Source: Bacillota bacterium
Lineage (GTDB): Bacteria > Bacillota > Bacilli > Paenibacillales > NBRC-103111
Direction: 5' to 3'
Length of the DNA stretch: 64,000 nucleotides
NCBI GenBank assembly: GCA_023386955.1
Contig: JAEWIS010000003.1
Span: forward strand, 1-64,000
The position numbers and the translations under genes are program-made. Shown here in pieces: positions 19,519-33,200 of the stretch; the first letter of the stretch is position 1; the number at the start of each line of letters is the position of its first letter. The notes beneath the pieces were generated by a model. It was not told the DNA's origin, did no database searches, and worked only from the letters and a program-made list of their open reading frames with translations.

Positions 19519-19557
19519 TGATTTACACCTCCTGGTGGGTGGAATGATGCGTGTCGA

Positions 19558-19926
19558 TTAGATAACTTCCGGTGCCAAGGATACAATCTTCATGAAGTCC
19601 TTGTCCCGAAGTTCACGGGCAACTGGGCCAAAGATACGAGTGCCGCGGGGGCTCTTGTCATCCTTAACGATTACAGCTGCATTCTCGTCGAACGTGATAT
19701 AGGAACCGTCCTTACGGCGGGTAGATCTTTTGGTGCGGACGATAACTGCCTTAACCACATCACCCTTTTTGACAACGCCACCGGGTGTTGCTTCTTTGAC
19801 GGAGCAGATGATGAGATCGCCGATATGTCCAACGCGGCGGCCTGTTCCTCCCAGCACGCGGATGCACATCAGCTGCTTGGCTCCGGAATTATCGGCCACT
19901 TTCAAACGTGTAAATGGTTGAATCAT
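19558..19926 (-). CDS. rplN: 50S ribosomal protein L14
   Basis: It has 122 residues and begins [18 protein letters not shown], with the signature [12 protein letters not shown] segment and the [15 protein letters not shown]-terminal region. L14 forms an intersubunit bridge. It lies between rpsQ and rplX. Confidence 0.98.
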   Translation of the reverse strand: MIQPFTRLKVADNSGAKQLMCIRVLGGTGRRVGHIGDLIICSVKEATPGGVVKKGDVVKAVIVRTKRSTRRKDGSYITFDENAAVIVKDDKSPRGTRIFGPVARELRDKDFMKIVSLAPEVI

Positions 19927-19960
19927 TCGTGTCTCCTCCTTTCGGATTTATGTTTCTGGC

Positions 19961-20224
19961 TTAGATGATAACGGCCTTCTCGACGATTTCTACCAGTCTC
20001 CAGTTCTTGTCCTTGGAGAGCGGGCGAGTTTCCATGATCTTGACAGTGTCACCGATCTTGGCTTCGTTGTTTTCGTCATGAGCCTTGAATTTTTTGGTGT
20101 ACTTGATGCGCTTGTGGTACAGGTCATGCTTTTTATAAGTTTCGACCGCTACAACGATCGTTTTTTCCATCTTGTCGCTTACGACCTTACCGATCTGTAC
20201 TTTGCGTTCATTACGCTCTGCCAT
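19961..20224 (-). CDS. rpsQ: 30S ribosomal protein S17
   Basis: It has 87 residues and an OB fold, with [17 protein letters not shown] near the start and [21 protein letters not shown] near the end. It lies after rpmC and before rplN. Confidence 0.98.
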   Translation of the reverse strand: MAERNERKVQIGKVVSDKMEKTIVVAVETYKKHDLYHKRIKYTKKFKAHDENNEAKIGDTVKIMETRPLSKDKNWRLVEIVEKAVII

Positions 20225-20256
20225 GCCCTATTTCCTCCTTTCTTCTCCCGGATAAA

Positions 20257-20457
20257 TTAGCTGATGATCCCCAGTTCTCTTTCACGCAAAACAGTTTTTG
20301 CACGGGCGATGTCTTTGCGCACTTTCTGAATCTGAGACGGGTTATCCAGTTGGCCGGTAGCCAGTTGAAAACGGAGGTTAAAGAGCTCCTCTTTGAAGCC
20401 GGAGACCTTTTGTTCAAGCTCTGCAGTGGTTAAGTTGCGAAATTCATTAGCTTTCAT
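20257..20457 (-). CDS. rpmC: 50S ribosomal protein L29
   Basis: A 66-residue, two-helix protein at the peptide exit tunnel, beginning [21 protein letters not shown] at 20469 also opens the frame, but ATG at 20457 matches the family start and has GGTGG upstream. It overlaps the 3' end of rplP by 11 bases. Confidence 0.96.
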   Translation of the reverse strand: MKANEFRNLTTAELEQKVSGFKEELFNLRFQLATGQLDNPSQIQKVRKDIARAKTVLRERELGIIS

Positions 20458-20881
20458 TTGCTTCACCACCCAATTCTTCGCGTTTCACAAACTTCGTTTT
20501 GATAGGCAGCTTGTGAGCGGCAAGGCGCATAGCTTCACGAGCGATTTCTTCGCTAACACCCGCCAATTCAAACAGGATCTTACCAGGTTTAACGACGCAT
20601 ACCCATTTTTCTACGTTACCTTTACCAGAACCCATCCGAACTTCCAGAGGCTTTTGGGTAACCGGCTTGGAAGGGAAGATCTTAATCCATACCTTACCGC
20701 CCCGCTTGATGTAACGAGTCATGGCAATACGGGCAGCTTCGATTTGACGGTTGGTTACCCATGCCGGCTCAAGAGCCTGCAGACCGTATTCGCCGAATGC
20801 AACTTCAGTGCCGCCTTTAGCACGGCCCTTCATGGAACCGCGGTGTTCCTTGCGGTGTTTGACGCGCTTAGGTACTAACAT
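20447..20881 (-). CDS. rplP: 50S ribosomal protein L16
   Basis: This 144-residue protein near the A and P tRNA sites begins [38 protein letters not shown] holds, around residues 30-52, the conserved region including the arginine that is hydroxylated in some bacteria. It overlaps rpmC and follows rpsC by two bases. Confidence 0.98.
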   Translation of the reverse strand: MLVPKRVKHRKEHRGSMKGRAKGGTEVAFGEYGLQALEPAWVTNRQIEAARIAMTRYIKRGGKVWIKIFPSKPVTQKPLEVRMGSGKGNVEKWVCVVKPGKILFELAGVSEEIAREAMRLAAHKLPIKTKFVKREELGGEANES

Positions 20882-20883
20882 GA

Positions 20884-21546
20884 TTAGTTTCCTCCTTCCT
20901 GAACAGCCTTCTTCTTGGCAACAGGAAGAACTTCACCGCGGTAGATCCAGACTTTAACGCCGATCCGTCCGTAAGTGGTGTGTGCTTCTGCTGTGCCGTA
21001 GTCGATGTCCGCACGCAGTGTATGAAGCGGTACTGTACCTTCGCTGTAACCTTCGGAACGAGCAATTTCAGCTCCGCCCAGACGGCCGCTAACTCCGGTC
21101 TTGATTCCCTTAGCGCCAGCACGCATAGTGCGTTGGATGGCTTGCTTCATAGCGCGACGGAAGGATACACGACGTTCCAGCTGTTGCGCGATGCTTTCAG
21201 CTACCAGAATGGCATCCAGTTCAGGGTTCTTGATTTCGGAGATGTTGATGTGTACTTTCTTGCCGGACAGCTTGGAAATATGTTGACGGATGGCTTCCAC
21301 TTCTGCGCCGCCCTTGCCGATTACCATGCCAGGCTTAGCAGTATGGATTGTCACGTTCACACGATTGGCAGCCCGTTCGATTTCGATATGAGAAACGGCG
21401 GAATCCTTCAGCTTTTGCTTCAGGTACTCACGGATCTTCACGTCTTCCATGAGCAGAGTGCCGAATTCCTTGCCTGCGTACCATTTGGACTCCCAATCAC
21501 GGATAATGCCAACCCGAAGTCCTACCGGATTTACTTTCTGACCCAT
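20884..21546 (-). CDS. rpsC: 30S ribosomal protein S3
   Basis: It has 220 residues: an N-terminal KH domain type 2 with [13 protein letters not shown], and a C-terminal S3 domain with [12 protein letters not shown] and [18 protein letters not shown]3 lines the mRNA entry channel. It lies between rplV and rplP. Confidence 0.98.
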   Translation of the reverse strand: MGQKVNPVGLRVGIIRDWESKWYAGKEFGTLLMEDVKIREYLKQKLKDSAVSHIEIERAANRVNVTIHTAKPGMVIGKGGAEVEAIRQHISKLSGKKVHINISEIKNPELDAILVAESIAQQLERRVSFRRAMKQAIQRTMRAGAKGIKTGVSGRLGGAEIARSEGYSEGTVPLHTLRADIDYGTAEAHTTYGRIGVKVWIYRGEVLPVAKKKAVQEGGN

Positions 21547-21559
21547 TCGTTATCCCTCC

Positions 21560-21895
21560 TTATTTCTCAGATACCACGATGGTAATGTGGCTGGTGCGTT
21601 TATGGATGCTGCTAGCACGTCCTTGTGCGCGGGGACGGAAGCGTTTCAAAGTCGGACCTTGGTTCGCGAATGCTTGGCTGATAACCAGCTTGTTCGGGTC
21701 CAGGGAGAAATTATTCTCCGCATTGGCAATCGCGGAATTCAGAAGCTTCTCCACCACCGGAGAAGACGATTTCGGTGTATGCCGCAGAATCGCAATAGCG
21801 TCGCCCACTTGCTTGCCGCGGATCAGATCCAGAACCAGCTGCACTTTACGGGGAGCCAGACGAACATGTCTTGCATGTGCGGTTGCTTGTTGCAT
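21560..21895 (-). CDS. rplV: 50S ribosomal protein L22
   Basis: It has 111 residues. It begins [20 protein letters not shown], with the tunnel-lining hairpin around [13 protein letters not shown], the macrolide-relevant loop, in its unaltered form. ATG at 21895 is the family start; the frame opens at 21913. Confidence 0.97.
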   Translation of the reverse strand: MQQATAHARHVRLAPRKVQLVLDLIRGKQVGDAIAILRHTPKSSSPVVEKLLNSAIANAENNFSLDPNKLVISQAFANQGPTLKRFRPRAQGRASSIHKRTSHITIVVSEK

Positions 21896-21966
21896 GTCAG
21901 TACCTCCTCTCAAAACTCTTCGGTAAACTTATCTCTCAGGCCGCCAGAGCGGCGGCACAAAGCCGA

Positions 21967-22248
21967 TTAACGCTTGCCGGTTTTCTTGTCGTCGTCGCCG
22001 TGTCCTTTGTAAGTACGGGTCGGAGCAAATTCGCCAAGCTTATGTCCTACCATATCTTCCGTAACATACACCGGCACATGCTTTCTTCCGTCGTACACTG
22101 CGAAAGTGTGGCCGATAAATTGCGGGAAAATCGTCGAACGGCGCGACCAGGTCTTGATAACCACCTTCTTGCTGGATTCATTCAGAACCTCAACCTTTTT
22201 CAGCAGGTAGCCGTCAATAAAAGGCCCTTTTTTCAAACTGCGTCCCAT
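21967..22248 (-). CDS. rpsS: 30S ribosomal protein S19
   Basis: It has 93 residues and begins [18 protein letters not shown], with [29 protein letters not shown] in the middle (residues 34-62). It lies between rplB and rplV. Confidence 0.98.
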   Translation of the reverse strand: MGRSLKKGPFIDGYLLKKVEVLNESSKKVVIKTWSRRSTIFPQFIGHTFAVYDGRKHVPVYVTEDMVGHKLGEFAPTRTYKGHGDDDKKTGKR

Positions 22249-22277
22249 TGTTTATCCTCCCTTCTCAAACTGTTCCC

Positions 22278-22324
22278 CCAAAAGTGACGCCAAGCTCTGA
22301 AGCCAAGTTCGAATACTTTTGGAG
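22278..22324. repeat. inverted repeat in the rplB-rpsS spacer
   Basis: CCAAAAGT (22278-22285) and ACTTTTGG (22317-22324) are perfect complements about 31 bases apart and could form a stem in the transcript. No T run follows, and no function can be assigned. Confidence 0.4.
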
Positions 22325-22353
22325 GAGCTCCCGTATAATTATGCGCCAGGCAA

Positions 22354-23181
22354 TTACTTGCGGCGGCGGACAATGTACTTGTCGGATGCGTTCTTCTTCT
22401 TGCGAGTCTTGTAGCCCAAAGTCGGCTTGCCCCAAGGAGACATAGGAGACTTGCGGCCGATCGGAGCGCGACCTTCACCACCACCGTGCGGGTGATCGTT
22501 CGGGTTCATTACAACACCGCGGACTTCAGGACGCTTGCCCAAATGACGGGAACGACCGGCTTTACCGATGCTGATCAGCTCGTGGTCTTCATTACCTACG
22601 GAACCGATGGTTGCGCGGCAGTTCTTCAGGAACTTGCGAACTTCGCCGGAAGCCAGACGAACGGTTACGTACTTTTCTTCCTTACCGAGAAGCTGGGCTT
22701 CAACACCTGCTGCGCGAACCAGCTGGCCGCCTTTGCCGGGCTTCATTTCGATATTGTGGATAACTGTACCGACCGGAATGTTTTCCATCGGAAGAGCGTT
22801 GCCCACCTTGATGTCGGATTCAGGACCGGAGAAGATTTGATCTCCAACCTTCAAACCCTTGGGAGCCAGGATATAACGCTTCTCACCATCCACATAGTGG
22901 ATCAGGGCGATGTTAGCGGAACGGTTCGGATCATACTCGATTGTAGCAACTTTGCCGGGTATGCCATCCTTGTTCCGTTTGAAGTCGATAATCCGGTACT
23001 TTTGCTTATGTCCACCGCCATGGTGACGGACAGTGATTTTACCTTGGTTATTACGGCCTGCCTTTTTGGACAGGGGAGCAAGCAACGATTTCTCCGGTTT
23101 GGATGCCGTGATTTCCTCAAAAGTGGACACGGACATCGCACGACGTGCAGGAGACGTTGGCTTATACGTTTTGATAGGCAC
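22354..23181 (-). CDS. rplB: 50S ribosomal protein L2
   Basis: It has 275 residues with OB and SH3-like folds, including [17 protein letters not shown] and the C-terminal [14 protein letters not shown], whose histidine lies near the peptidyl-transferase centre. It lies between rplW and rpsS. Confidence 0.98.
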   Translation of the reverse strand: MPIKTYKPTSPARRAMSVSTFEEITASKPEKSLLAPLSKKAGRNNQGKITVRHHGGGHKQKYRIIDFKRNKDGIPGKVATIEYDPNRSANIALIHYVDGEKRYILAPKGLKVGDQIFSGPESDIKVGNALPMENIPVGTVIHNIEMKPGKGGQLVRAAGVEAQLLGKEEKYVTVRLASGEVRKFLKNCRATIGSVGNEDHELISIGKAGRSRHLGKRPEVRGVVMNPNDHPHGGGEGRAPIGRKSPMSPWGKPTLGYKTRKKKNASDKYIVRRRK

Positions 23182-23213
23182 TTGGATTTCCCTCCTTACT
23201 TACAGGATTGTCT

Positions 23214-23504
23214 TTATACGGATTCAAAGAACTCCAGTTCTTTGCTTTCAGGGCTCAGTTGAACTACGGCTTTCTTCCATTCGGAAGTATAGCCGGAGTA
23301 CTTGCCATAGCGCTTCGGCTTGGCAGGCATGCGAAGAGTGTTCACTTTGGACACCTTCACCTTGAAGATTGCTTCCACAGCCTTCTTGATTTCGGTTTTG
23401 TTCGCGCGGAGATCCACTTCGAACACATACCGCTTGGAAGCCATCATATCAGTGGTGCGCTCGGTAATGACCGGGCGTTTAATCACGTCATATACGCTTT
23501 TCAT
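23214..23504 (-). CDS. rplW: 50S ribosomal protein L23
   Basis: A 96-residue tunnel-exit protein that docks trigger factor and SRP. It includes [15 protein letters not shown] and KIEV-like [19 protein letters not shown] (about residues 38-56). It overlaps the last base of rplD and precedes rplB. Confidence 0.97.
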   Translation of the reverse strand: MKSVYDVIKRPVITERTTDMMASKRYVFEVDLRANKTEIKKAVEAIFKVKVSKVNTLRMPAKPKRYGKYSGYTSEWKKAVVQLSPESKELEFFESV

Positions 23505-24127
23505 TACGCGAACACCTCCTCAACCTTGGAAACAGCTTCCTTGGTGATAATCAGCTTGTCATATACCAGAACGTCCAGAACGTTCAGACCTTCGGCAGAC
23601 AGGAACTTCACGCCAGGGATGTTACGTGTGGACAAAGCCACATTCTCATCAAAAGCGGTAGTTACGACCAAAGCCTTGCGGTCTACATTCAGGTTCTTCA
23701 GAATAGCCGCAAATTCCTTGGTTTTCGGTTGTGCCAGGCTCAGTTGATCCAGCACGATGATGTCGTTGTCCAAAACCTTGGAGGACAAGGCGGATTTGAT
23801 CGCCAGACGACGTACTTTCTTAGGCAGCTTGTAGCCGTAGCTCCGGGGAGTCGGGCCAAACACAATGCCGCCGCCTTTCCATTGAGGGGAGCGGATGGAG
23901 CCTTGACGGGCACGGCCGGTTCCTTTTTGCTTCCAAGGTTTGCGACCACCGCCGCGAACTTCCGCACGGGTCTTCACTTTATGAGTGCCTTGACGCAGGG
24001 ATGCTTGCTGCATCACAACTGCTTCATGAAGCACGTGGGTATTAGGTTCAATTCCAAAAACGGTTTCGCTCAGTTCAACTTCTCCAACCTGAGTTCCGCT
24101 AATGTTATACACAGCCACTTTAGGCAT
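23504..24127 (-). CDS. rplD: 50S ribosomal protein L4
   Basis: It has 207 residues with the long tunnel loop [19 protein letters not shown] around residues 60-80, where macrolide-resistance changes occur; it appears unaltered. L4 autoregulates the S10 operon in E. coli, but I see no matching leader here. It lies between rplC and rplW. Confidence 0.98.
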   Translation of the reverse strand: MPKVAVYNISGTQVGEVELSETVFGIEPNTHVLHEAVVMQQASLRQGTHKVKTRAEVRGGGRKPWKQKGTGRARQGSIRSPQWKGGGIVFGPTPRSYGYKLPKKVRRLAIKSALSSKVLDNDIIVLDQLSLAQPKTKEFAAILKNLNVDRKALVVTTAFDENVALSTRNIPGVKFLSAEGLNVLDVLVYDKLIITKEAVSKVEEVFA

Positions 24128-24151
24128 CTGATTTCCTCCTTTCTGCCGATC

Positions 24152-24772
24152 TTAATTCTTTACAGTGGATTTTACGGTTACATATCCTTTGTTGGGTCCC
24201 GGTACGGAGCCCTTGATGAGCAGCACGTTGCGCTCAACATCAACACGGATGATTTGCAGCTTTTGGATGGTGATGGTTTCGTGACCCATGTGGCCCGGCA
24301 GGTGCTTGCCCTTCGGTACACGGTTAGCAGTACGGATAATGGCGTTAGAGCCATGTCCGCGATGGTAGCCGGAGCCGTGAGACATCGGACCTGTGGATTG
24401 TCCCCAACGCTTAATTGTGCCTTGGAAACCCTTGCCCTTGGAAATGCCGGTTACGTCAACATATTCGCCTTCAGCGAAGATGTCAGCCTTGATCTCTTGG
24501 CCTACTTCGTAAGCCGCCAGGTCAACACCGCGAATTTCCTTCATGTAGCGCTTAGGTGTTGCACCAGCCTTGGCAGCATGGCCTTGTTCTGGCTTGTTCG
24601 GATTTTTCTTATCCGCATAACCCAGCTGGATGGCTTCATAACCGTCATTGTCTTGATCCTTCTTCTGCAGAACAACGCAGGAACCGATCTCGACAACGGT
24701 AACAGCATGTACCAATCCTTCCGGAGTAAATACTTGAGTCATGCCCAGCTTTTTCCCTAAGATACCTTTCAT
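24152..24772 (-). CDS. rplC: 50S ribosomal protein L3
   Basis: It has 206 residues and begins [15 protein letters not shown]. The central loop with [12 protein letters not shown] and [14 protein letters not shown] reaches toward the peptidyl-transferase centre; the region where linezolid or tiamulin resistance changes arise appears unaltered. It lies between rpsJ and rplD. Confidence 0.98.
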   Translation of the reverse strand: MKGILGKKLGMTQVFTPEGLVHAVTVVEIGSCVVLQKKDQDNDGYEAIQLGYADKKNPNKPEQGHAAKAGATPKRYMKEIRGVDLAAYEVGQEIKADIFAEGEYVDVTGISKGKGFQGTIKRWGQSTGPMSHGSGYHRGHGSNAIIRTANRVPKGKHLPGHMGHETITIQKLQIIRVDVERNVLLIKGSVPGPNKGYVTVKSTVKN

Positions 24773-24803
24773 GTTGACACCTCTTTTCTTTCATTCGTAA
24801 GTT

Positions 24804-24825
24804 GTTTCTTCTATATAGAAGAAAC
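24804..24825. repeat. perfect 22-base palindrome in the rpsJ-rplC spacer
   Basis: GTTTCTTCTA and TAGAAGAAAC flank TA at the centre, forming a perfect palindrome. In the transcript it makes a hairpin just after the rpsJ stop codon. No T run follows. It resembles the other AAAC/GTTT hairpins found in ribosomal spacers of this window. Confidence 0.7.
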
Positions 24826-24832
24826 TCATGTA

Positions 24833-25249
<417 letters not shown>

Positions 25250-25277
25250 TCATCGCAACGTCAGACCAACGTTCACT

Positions 25278-25306
25278 ATTATATAAAAATCCGTAGACAA
25301 AAGCAA
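25278..25306 (-). promoter_or_regulatory. S10 cluster promoter
   Basis: TTGCTT (25301-25306) and a perfect TATAAT (25278-25283) lie 17 bases apart on the minus strand. This follows the tuf terminator and leaves a leader of about 130 bases before rpsJ. Confidence 0.75.
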
Positions 25307-25327
25307 GGAATTTTTAAAACTAATTTT

Positions 25328-25363
25328 AAAAAGCCCTCACCGCGTCAGCGGATGAGGGCTTTT
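25328..25363 (-). terminator. terminator of the str cluster (after tuf)
   Basis: On the minus strand AAGCCCTCATCCGC pairs with GCGGTGAGGGCTTTTT, separated by a TGAC loop, and T residues follow. It lies about 30 bases past the tuf stop. Confidence 0.88.
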
Positions 25364-25396
25364 CGCTAAACCGTCCAATTGCTTGGACGTTATTTA

Positions 25397-26587
25397 TTAC
25401 TTGGAGATGGTAGCAACAGCGCCGGCGCCTACAGTACGGCCGCCTTCACGGATGGTGAACTTGGTGCCTTCTTCGATAGCGATAGGGGCAATCAGTTCAA
25501 CAGCAACAGTGATGTTGTCGCCAGGCATAACCATTTCAGTGCCTTCCGGCAGAGTGATAACGCCAGTTACGTCAGTTGTCCGGAAGTAGAACTGCGGACG
25601 GTAACCAGTGAAGAAAGGCTTATGACGGCCACCTTCTTCTTTGGTCAGAACGTAGATTTGAGCGTTGAAGTTAGTGTGGGGTTTAACGGAACCCGGCTTA
25701 GCCAGGATTTGGCCGCGCTCGATTTCCTTACGGTCAACACCACGCAGCAAGGCGCCGATGTTGTCGCCGGCTTGAGCTTGATCCAACAGCTTACGGAACA
25801 TTTCTACGCCGGTTACTACGCACTTCTTGCTTTCTTCGTTCAGGCCGATGATTTCGATTTCGTCGCCAACCTTAACCAGACCACGTTCTACACGGCCGGT
25901 AGCAACAGTACCGCGGCCAGTGATGGTGAACACGTCCTCGACAGGCATAAGGAAAGGCTTGTCGGTTTCGCGAACCGGAGTCGGGATGTAGGTATCAACT
26001 TGTTCGAACAGCTCGATGATCTTTTGAGCCCATTCGCCATTCGGATCTTCCAGAGCAGGACGAGCAGCGCCACGGATGATCGGAGTGTCATCGCCCGGGA
26101 ATTCATACTCATTCAGAAGGTCACGAACTTCCATTTCAACCAGCTCAAGCAATTCTTCGTCTTCAACCATGTCGCATTTGTTCAAGAACACGACGATGTA
26201 GTTAACGCCTACTTGGCGGGACAGAAGGATGTGCTCGCGAGTTTGCGGCATCGGGCCGTCAGCTGCGGATACAACCAGGATAGCGCCGTCCATTTGAGCT
26301 GCGCCGGTGATCATGTTCTTAACATAGTCAGCATGTCCAGGGCAGTCAACGTGAGCATAGTGACGGTTCGGAGTTTCATATTCAACGTGGGCGGTGGAGA
26401 TGGTGATACCGCGCTCGCGCTCTTCAGGAGCCTTGTCGATTTGGTCGAATGCTATAGCAGCACCACCGTATTTCTTAGAAAGAACGGTTGTGATGGCAGC
26501 AGTCAGAGTGGTTTTACCATGGTCAACGTGACCGATAGTACCGATATTAACGTGGGGTTTATTGCGTTCGAATTTTGCCTTACCCAT
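25397..26587 (-). CDS. tuf: elongation factor Tu
   Basis: This 396-residue GTPase has GHVDHGKTT (G1), [14 protein letters not shown] (G3), NKCDM (G4) and domains 2 and 3 through the final [11 protein letters not shown]. It delivers aminoacyl-tRNA to the ribosome. It follows fusA by 37 bases and is the last gene of the str cluster. Confidence 0.98.
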   Translation of the reverse strand: MGKAKFERNKPHVNIGTIGHVDHGKTTLTAAITTVLSKKYGGAAIAFDQIDKAPEERERGITISTAHVEYETPNRHYAHVDCPGHADYVKNMITGAAQMDGAILVVSAADGPMPQTREHILLSRQVGVNYIVVFLNKCDMVEDEELLELVEMEVRDLLNEYEFPGDDTPIIRGAARPALEDPNGEWAQKIIELFEQVDTYIPTPVRETDKPFLMPVEDVFTITGRGTVATGRVERGLVKVGDEIEIIGLNEESKKCVVTGVEMFRKLLDQAQAGDNIGALLRGVDRKEIERGQILAKPGSVKPHTNFNAQIYVLTKEEGGRHKPFFTGYRPQFYFRTTDVTGVITLPEGTEMVMPGDNITVAVELIAPIAIEEGTKFTIREGGRTVGAGAVATISK

Positions 26588-26624
26588 TTGTTGTTCTCCT
26601 CCTTAAAATTTAAAATTAAGTTGC

Positions 26625-28700
<2,076 letters not shown>

Positions 28701-28741
28701 AGTATGATCTCCTTTCGAATCCTCTTATTATGGTGTATATC

Positions 28742-29212
28742 CTACCAGCGGTAGTGTGCGAAGGCTTTGTTGGCTTCCGCCATCTTGTGAGTGTCTTCAC
28801 GCTTCTTAACGGAAGCACCGGTGTTGTTGCTGGCGTCGATAATTTCAGCAGCCAGACGCTCTTCCATGGTCTTCTCACCACGAAGACGAGAGTAGTTCAC
28901 CAACCAGCGCAGACCTAAGGAAGTACGGCGTTCCGGCTTCACTTCGATCGGCACTTGATAGTTAGCGCCACCTACACGGCGAGCTTTAACTTCCAGAACC
29001 GGCATGATGTTTTTGATAGCTTGTTCAAAAACCTCCATGGGTTCCTTGCTGGTGCGCTCCTTAATCAGGTTAAACGCATTATACAGAATGGTTTGGGCAG
29101 TGCCCTTCTTGCCATCGATCATAATGCGGTTTACCAGACGGGTGACCAGCTTGGAGTTATATATCGGGTCAGGCAATACGTCTCTTTTTGCTACGGGACC
29201 TTTACGAGGCAT
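28742..29212 (-). CDS. rpsG: 30S ribosomal protein S7
   Basis: It has 156 residues and begins [20 protein letters not shown], with the ANYQVPIEV beta-hairpin and the C-terminal [10 protein letters not shown]. It organises the 30S head. It lies between rpsL and fusA. Confidence 0.98.
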   Translation of the reverse strand: MPRKGPVAKRDVLPDPIYNSKLVTRLVNRIMIDGKKGTAQTILYNAFNLIKERTSKEPMEVFEQAIKNIMPVLEVKARRVGGANYQVPIEVKPERRTSLGLRWLVNYSRLRGEKTMEERLAAEIIDASNNTGASVKKREDTHKMAEANKAFAHYRW

Positions 29213-29260
29213 AGTTATCCCCCTTTCTTACAATAATCATCCTGAAATCAGGTGTAGTCA

Positions 29261-29680
29261 TTACTTCTTCTTCTTAGGACGCTTCGCACCGTACTTGGAA
29301 CGGGCTTGCATCCGGTTGTTTACACCGGAAGTATCCAGTGCACCGCGGACGATGTGATAACGAACACCGGGAAGATCCTTAACCCGGCCACCCCGTACAA
29401 GAACAACGCTGTGCTCTTGCAGGTTATGTCCGATACCCGGAATGTACGCTGTAACCTCGATACGGTTCGACAGACGTACCCGAGCATATTTACGAAGCGC
29501 AGAGTTCGGCTTCTTCGGAGTCATTGTACCTACACGAGTGCATACGCCACGCTTTTGCGGAGCGGAGAGATCAGTTTCCTCACGCTTCAGAGCATTGAAA
29601 CCCTTTTGCAGTGCAGGAGATTTGGATTTCACAACTTTCGCTTCACGGCCTTTACGTACCAGCTGGTTGATTGTTGGCAT
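29261..29680 (-). CDS. rpsL: 30S ribosomal protein S12
   Basis: A 139-residue protein with [15 protein letters not shown] and [22 protein letters not shown] (residues 88-109). The lysines whose change gives streptomycin resistance are present, suggesting a sensitive allele. AAGGAGG precedes the ATG. A promoter at 29795-29823 would start the str cluster here. Confidence 0.98.
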   Translation of the reverse strand: MPTINQLVRKGREAKVVKSKSPALQKGFNALKREETDLSAPQKRGVCTRVGTMTPKKPNSALRKYARVRLSNRIEVTAYIPGIGHNLQEHSVVLVRGGRVKDLPGVRYHIVRGALDTSGVNNRMQARSKYGAKRPKKKK

Positions 29681-29794
29681 TTAGGCACCTCCTTCCAAAA
29701 ATAAATCGGATTGTTAAGCTTTTGAAAACAAGCCCACAGACCCAGGCGAATCATAAATGGACAAAGGAAATGTTCTTGCAGGGGCCAGTCCGTC

Positions 29795-29823
29795 TTTATA
29801 CCAACCCTTACAAAAACATTCAA
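29795..29823 (-). promoter_or_regulatory. promoter of rpsL-rpsG-fusA-tuf
   Basis: TTGAAT (29818-29823) and TATAAA (29795-29800) are 17 bases apart on the minus strand. The -35 lies just after the stop codon of the L7Ae-like gene. This gives a leader of about 110 bases. Confidence 0.65.
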
Positions 29824-29827
29824 TTCT

Positions 29828-30079
29828 TTATTCATTCACCGCTGCTACCACCGCAGCGCCCACATCAATGCCGCACGCTTTGCCCAACTGCTTCATGGAC
29901 TCGACGTACGTCACGGGGACACTGAGCTTTCTGCATTGGCTCACCATCTTGCTCGTCACTCGCGGATCTGCATCTTTAGCAATGAAAACCTCCCGGACCG
30001 AACCGGCCTCGACGGCTTTCAAAGCCTGCTTCGCACCTACAATAAGCTTACCCGCCTGTTTGACTTTATCATAAGACAT
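29828..30079 (-). CDS. rplGB: L7Ae-family K-turn RNA-binding protein
   Basis: An 83-residue L7Ae/L30e-like protein with GKLIVGAKQALKAVEAG, VFIAKDADPRVTSKMV and CGIDVGAAVVAAV, equivalent to Bacillus YbxF. YbxF binds kink-turn RNAs; its cellular role is unsettled. It lies between rpoC and rpsL and has its own promoter at 30130-30158. Confidence 0.9.
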   Translation of the reverse strand: MSYDKVKQAGKLIVGAKQALKAVEAGSVREVFIAKDADPRVTSKMVSQCRKLSVPVTYVESMKQLGKACGIDVGAAVVAAVNE

Positions 30080-30129
30080 AAGGCATCCTCCAAAGACACA
30101 AGGGGCTTACCATTTTGGCACACTTTGAT

Positions 30130-30158
30130 ATATTAGCATTTTGAAAATCCGGTGTCAA
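30130..30158 (-). promoter_or_regulatory. promoter of the L7Ae-like gene
   Basis: A consensus TTGACA (30153-30158) and TAATAT (30130-30135) are 17 bases apart on the minus strand. The -35 lies inside the right arm of the inverted repeat at 30143-30192. Confidence 0.65.
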
Positions 30159-30192
30159 GAAAGAATCTATTCAATCTGGACACCAGATTTTC
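30143..30192. repeat. inverted repeat after rpoC
   Basis: GAAAATCCGGTGTC (30143-30156) and GACACCAGATTTTC (30179-30192) are complementary at 13 of 14 positions around 22 bases. On the minus strand this forms a hairpin just past the rpoC stop, ending in ATTTTC, so it may act as a weak terminator or a 3' stabiliser while also carrying the next promoter's -35. Confidence 0.65.
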
Positions 30193-30205
30193 TCATGCGC
30201 ATATC

Positions 30206-33200
30206 TTACTTGTTGGCGACAACCGGTACTTCCCCGTTTTCCTGGGGCTCTTCAGCCTGTGCGGCCGCAAGAGCAGCTGCTTCAGCTGCTTCGATATACT
30301 GGTCGGAAATCTTGACGTTCCGGTAACGGGCCATACCTGTACCAGCCGGCAGCAGCTTACCAATCAATACGTTTTCCTTCAGACCCAGCAGTCGGTCCAC
30401 CTTGCCCTTGATAGCGGCATCGGTGAGTACACGTGTGGTTTCTTGGAAGGAAGCCGCAGACAGGAAGGAGTCGGTTTCCAGAGACGCCTTGGTGATACCC
30501 AAAAGAACAGGCTTCGCCACGGCGGGCTCGGTTCCATTCATCAACACAACCTTGTTTGCTTCTTCGTATTCATGCATGTCGACAAAAGAGCCCGGCAAGA
30601 GCGTGGTGTCGCCTGCATCTACAACGCGGATTTTGCGCAGCATTTGCCGGATCATAACTTCCACGTGCTTGTCGTTGATTTCTACGCCCTGGTTCCGGTA
30701 AACCCGCTGCACTTCCTGCAGAATGTAATTCTGCACGCCGCGGATACCCTTGATGCGCAGCATTTCCTTGGGGTCGATAGAGCCATCGGTCAGCTCATCG
30801 CCGGCCTCAACGGCCTGCCCCTTGGTGACGCGCACACGGGAGCCGTAGGTAACGGAATAGGTCTTGGATTCCGCTTCGCCGTGAACCTCGATTTCCCGGC
30901 GGTCCTTGCCTTCACGGATATCCTTCACGACGCCGTCGATTTCAGTGATGGTCGCTTGGCCTTTAGGGTTCCGGGCTTCGAAAAGCTCCTGGATCCGCGG
31001 AAGACCTTGAGTGATGTCATCACCGGCTACGCCGCCGGTATGGAACGTACGCATGGTAAGTTGGGTACCAGGCTCGCCGATGGATTGGGCAGCAATGATG
31101 CCGACTGCCTCACCAATCTCCACATGCTCCCCGGTAGCCAGATTCCGGCCGTAGCATTTCTTGCACACACCGTGGTAGGTGCGGCAGGAAAGAACAGAAC
31201 GGATTTGCAGCTTTTCAATGCCGGCCTTGATGATATGCTCGGCAATATCGGAATCGATCAGCTGATTGCGGCCAACGATGATTTCACCGGTTTGGGGATC
31301 ACGAAGAGTCTCGAAGGAATAACGTCCTTCGATACGGTCATACAGATCCTCAATGACTTCCTTACCGTCCTGGATACGTGCAACCACGGATCCCTTATCG
31401 GTGCCGCAGTCCTCTTCACGGACAATTACGTCCTGGGCCACGTCAACAAGACGGCGGGTCAGGTAGCCGGAGTCCGCGGTACGGAGGGCTGTATCCGCCA
31501 GACCCTTCCGGGCGCCGTGAGTGGAGATAAAGTACTCCAATACCGTCAGGCCTTCACGGAAGTTGGACTTGATGGGCAATTCGTAAATCCGGCCTGTCGG
31601 CGTCGCCATCAGACCGCGCATACCGCCCAGCTGGGTGATCTGGGATTTGTTACCCCGAGCCTTGGATTCCACCATCATGTTGATGGAATTGAACTTCTTC
31701 AGGTTCTTCATCAGGATGTCCGTGATATCATCCTTGGTCTTAGACCAAATGGAGATAACCCGGTCATACCGTTCGTCGTCGGTAATCAGACCGCGGCGGT
31801 ACTGGTTGGTAACCACCCGGACCTTTTCCTCGGACTCGCCCAGAAGCTCATGCTTTTCCTGAGGCACTTCCACGTCGGATACGGCGATGGTAATGCCGGC
31901 GCGAGTGGAGTAGGTGAAGCCCAGCTTCTTGATTTTGTCCAGGATGATGGAGGTTTCCATCGTCTTGTACTTGCGGAAGCATTCCGCGATGATCGTACCC
32001 AGGAAGTCCTTGCCTACGGCCAGTCTGGCTGTGTTCAAATCAGCGATCCGCTGCTTGATGTCGCCGCCCTTTTCGAAGACAAAGTAGCTGTCCGGAGTTC
32101 CGTTCAGCAGATTCTTCTTGGTCGGTTCGTTAATAAACGGCAGGTCGGCAGGGAAGATTTCGTTGAAGATAATCTTGCCGATGCTTGTAATCAGGATGGC
32201 TTCCTGCTGCTCCGGTGTAAAGCTGGTTTTGCCCAGCAGCTTGGCCGGGATGGCAACTACTGCATGCAGGGAAGCAGCGCCGCGGTAATAAGCCGATACA
32301 GCCTCTTCAACGGAAGCAAGCAGCATTCCGGTTCCCTTGGCCCCTTGATCGGCCATGGTCAGGTAGAAGGAACCCAGTACCATGTCCTGGGACGGGGTAA
32401 CAACAGGCTTTCCGTCCTTGGGGTTCAGGATATTGCCGGAGGCCAGCATGAGAATGCGGGCTTCCGCTTGAGCTTCGGCGGAGAGCGGAACGTGAACCGC
32501 CATTTGGTCTCCGTCAAAGTCGGCGTTGTATGCGGTACAAACCAACGGGTGAAGCTTGATGGCACGGCCTTCTACCAGAATCGGCTCGAAGGCTTGGATG
32601 CCCAGACGGTGAAGGGTCGGCGCACGGTTCAGGAGAACCGGATGCTCCTTGATGACTTCCTCCAGAACGTCCCATACTTCGCCGCTGCTGCGTTCGACCT
32701 TGCGCTTGGCGCTTTTGATGTTATGGGCCAGGCCCTTGTTGACCAATTCCTTCATTACGAAGGGTTTGAACAGCTCCAGTGCCATTTCCTTGGGCAAACC
32801 GCATTGGTACATCTTCAGATCCGGTCCTACTACGATAACGGAACGGCCAGAGTAGTCAACGCGCTTACCCAGCAGGTTCTGCCGGAAACGGCCTTGCTTA
32901 CCCTTCAGCATATGGCTGAGGGACTTGAGGGGACGGTTGCCGGGACCCGTTACCGGGCGGCCGCGGCGGCCGTTATCGATCAGCGCGTCTACTGCTTCTT
33001 GAAGCATGCGCTTTTCATTTTGGACGATGATATCCGGTGCGCCCAGGTCCAGAAGACGCTTCAGGCGGTTGTTCCGGTTAATGACGCGGCGGTACAGATC
33101 GTTCAAGTCGGAGGTGGCAAAACGGCCGCCATCCAGCTGAACCATCGGACGAAGCTCCGGAGGAATAACCGGCAGCACATCCAGGACCATCCACTCGGGC

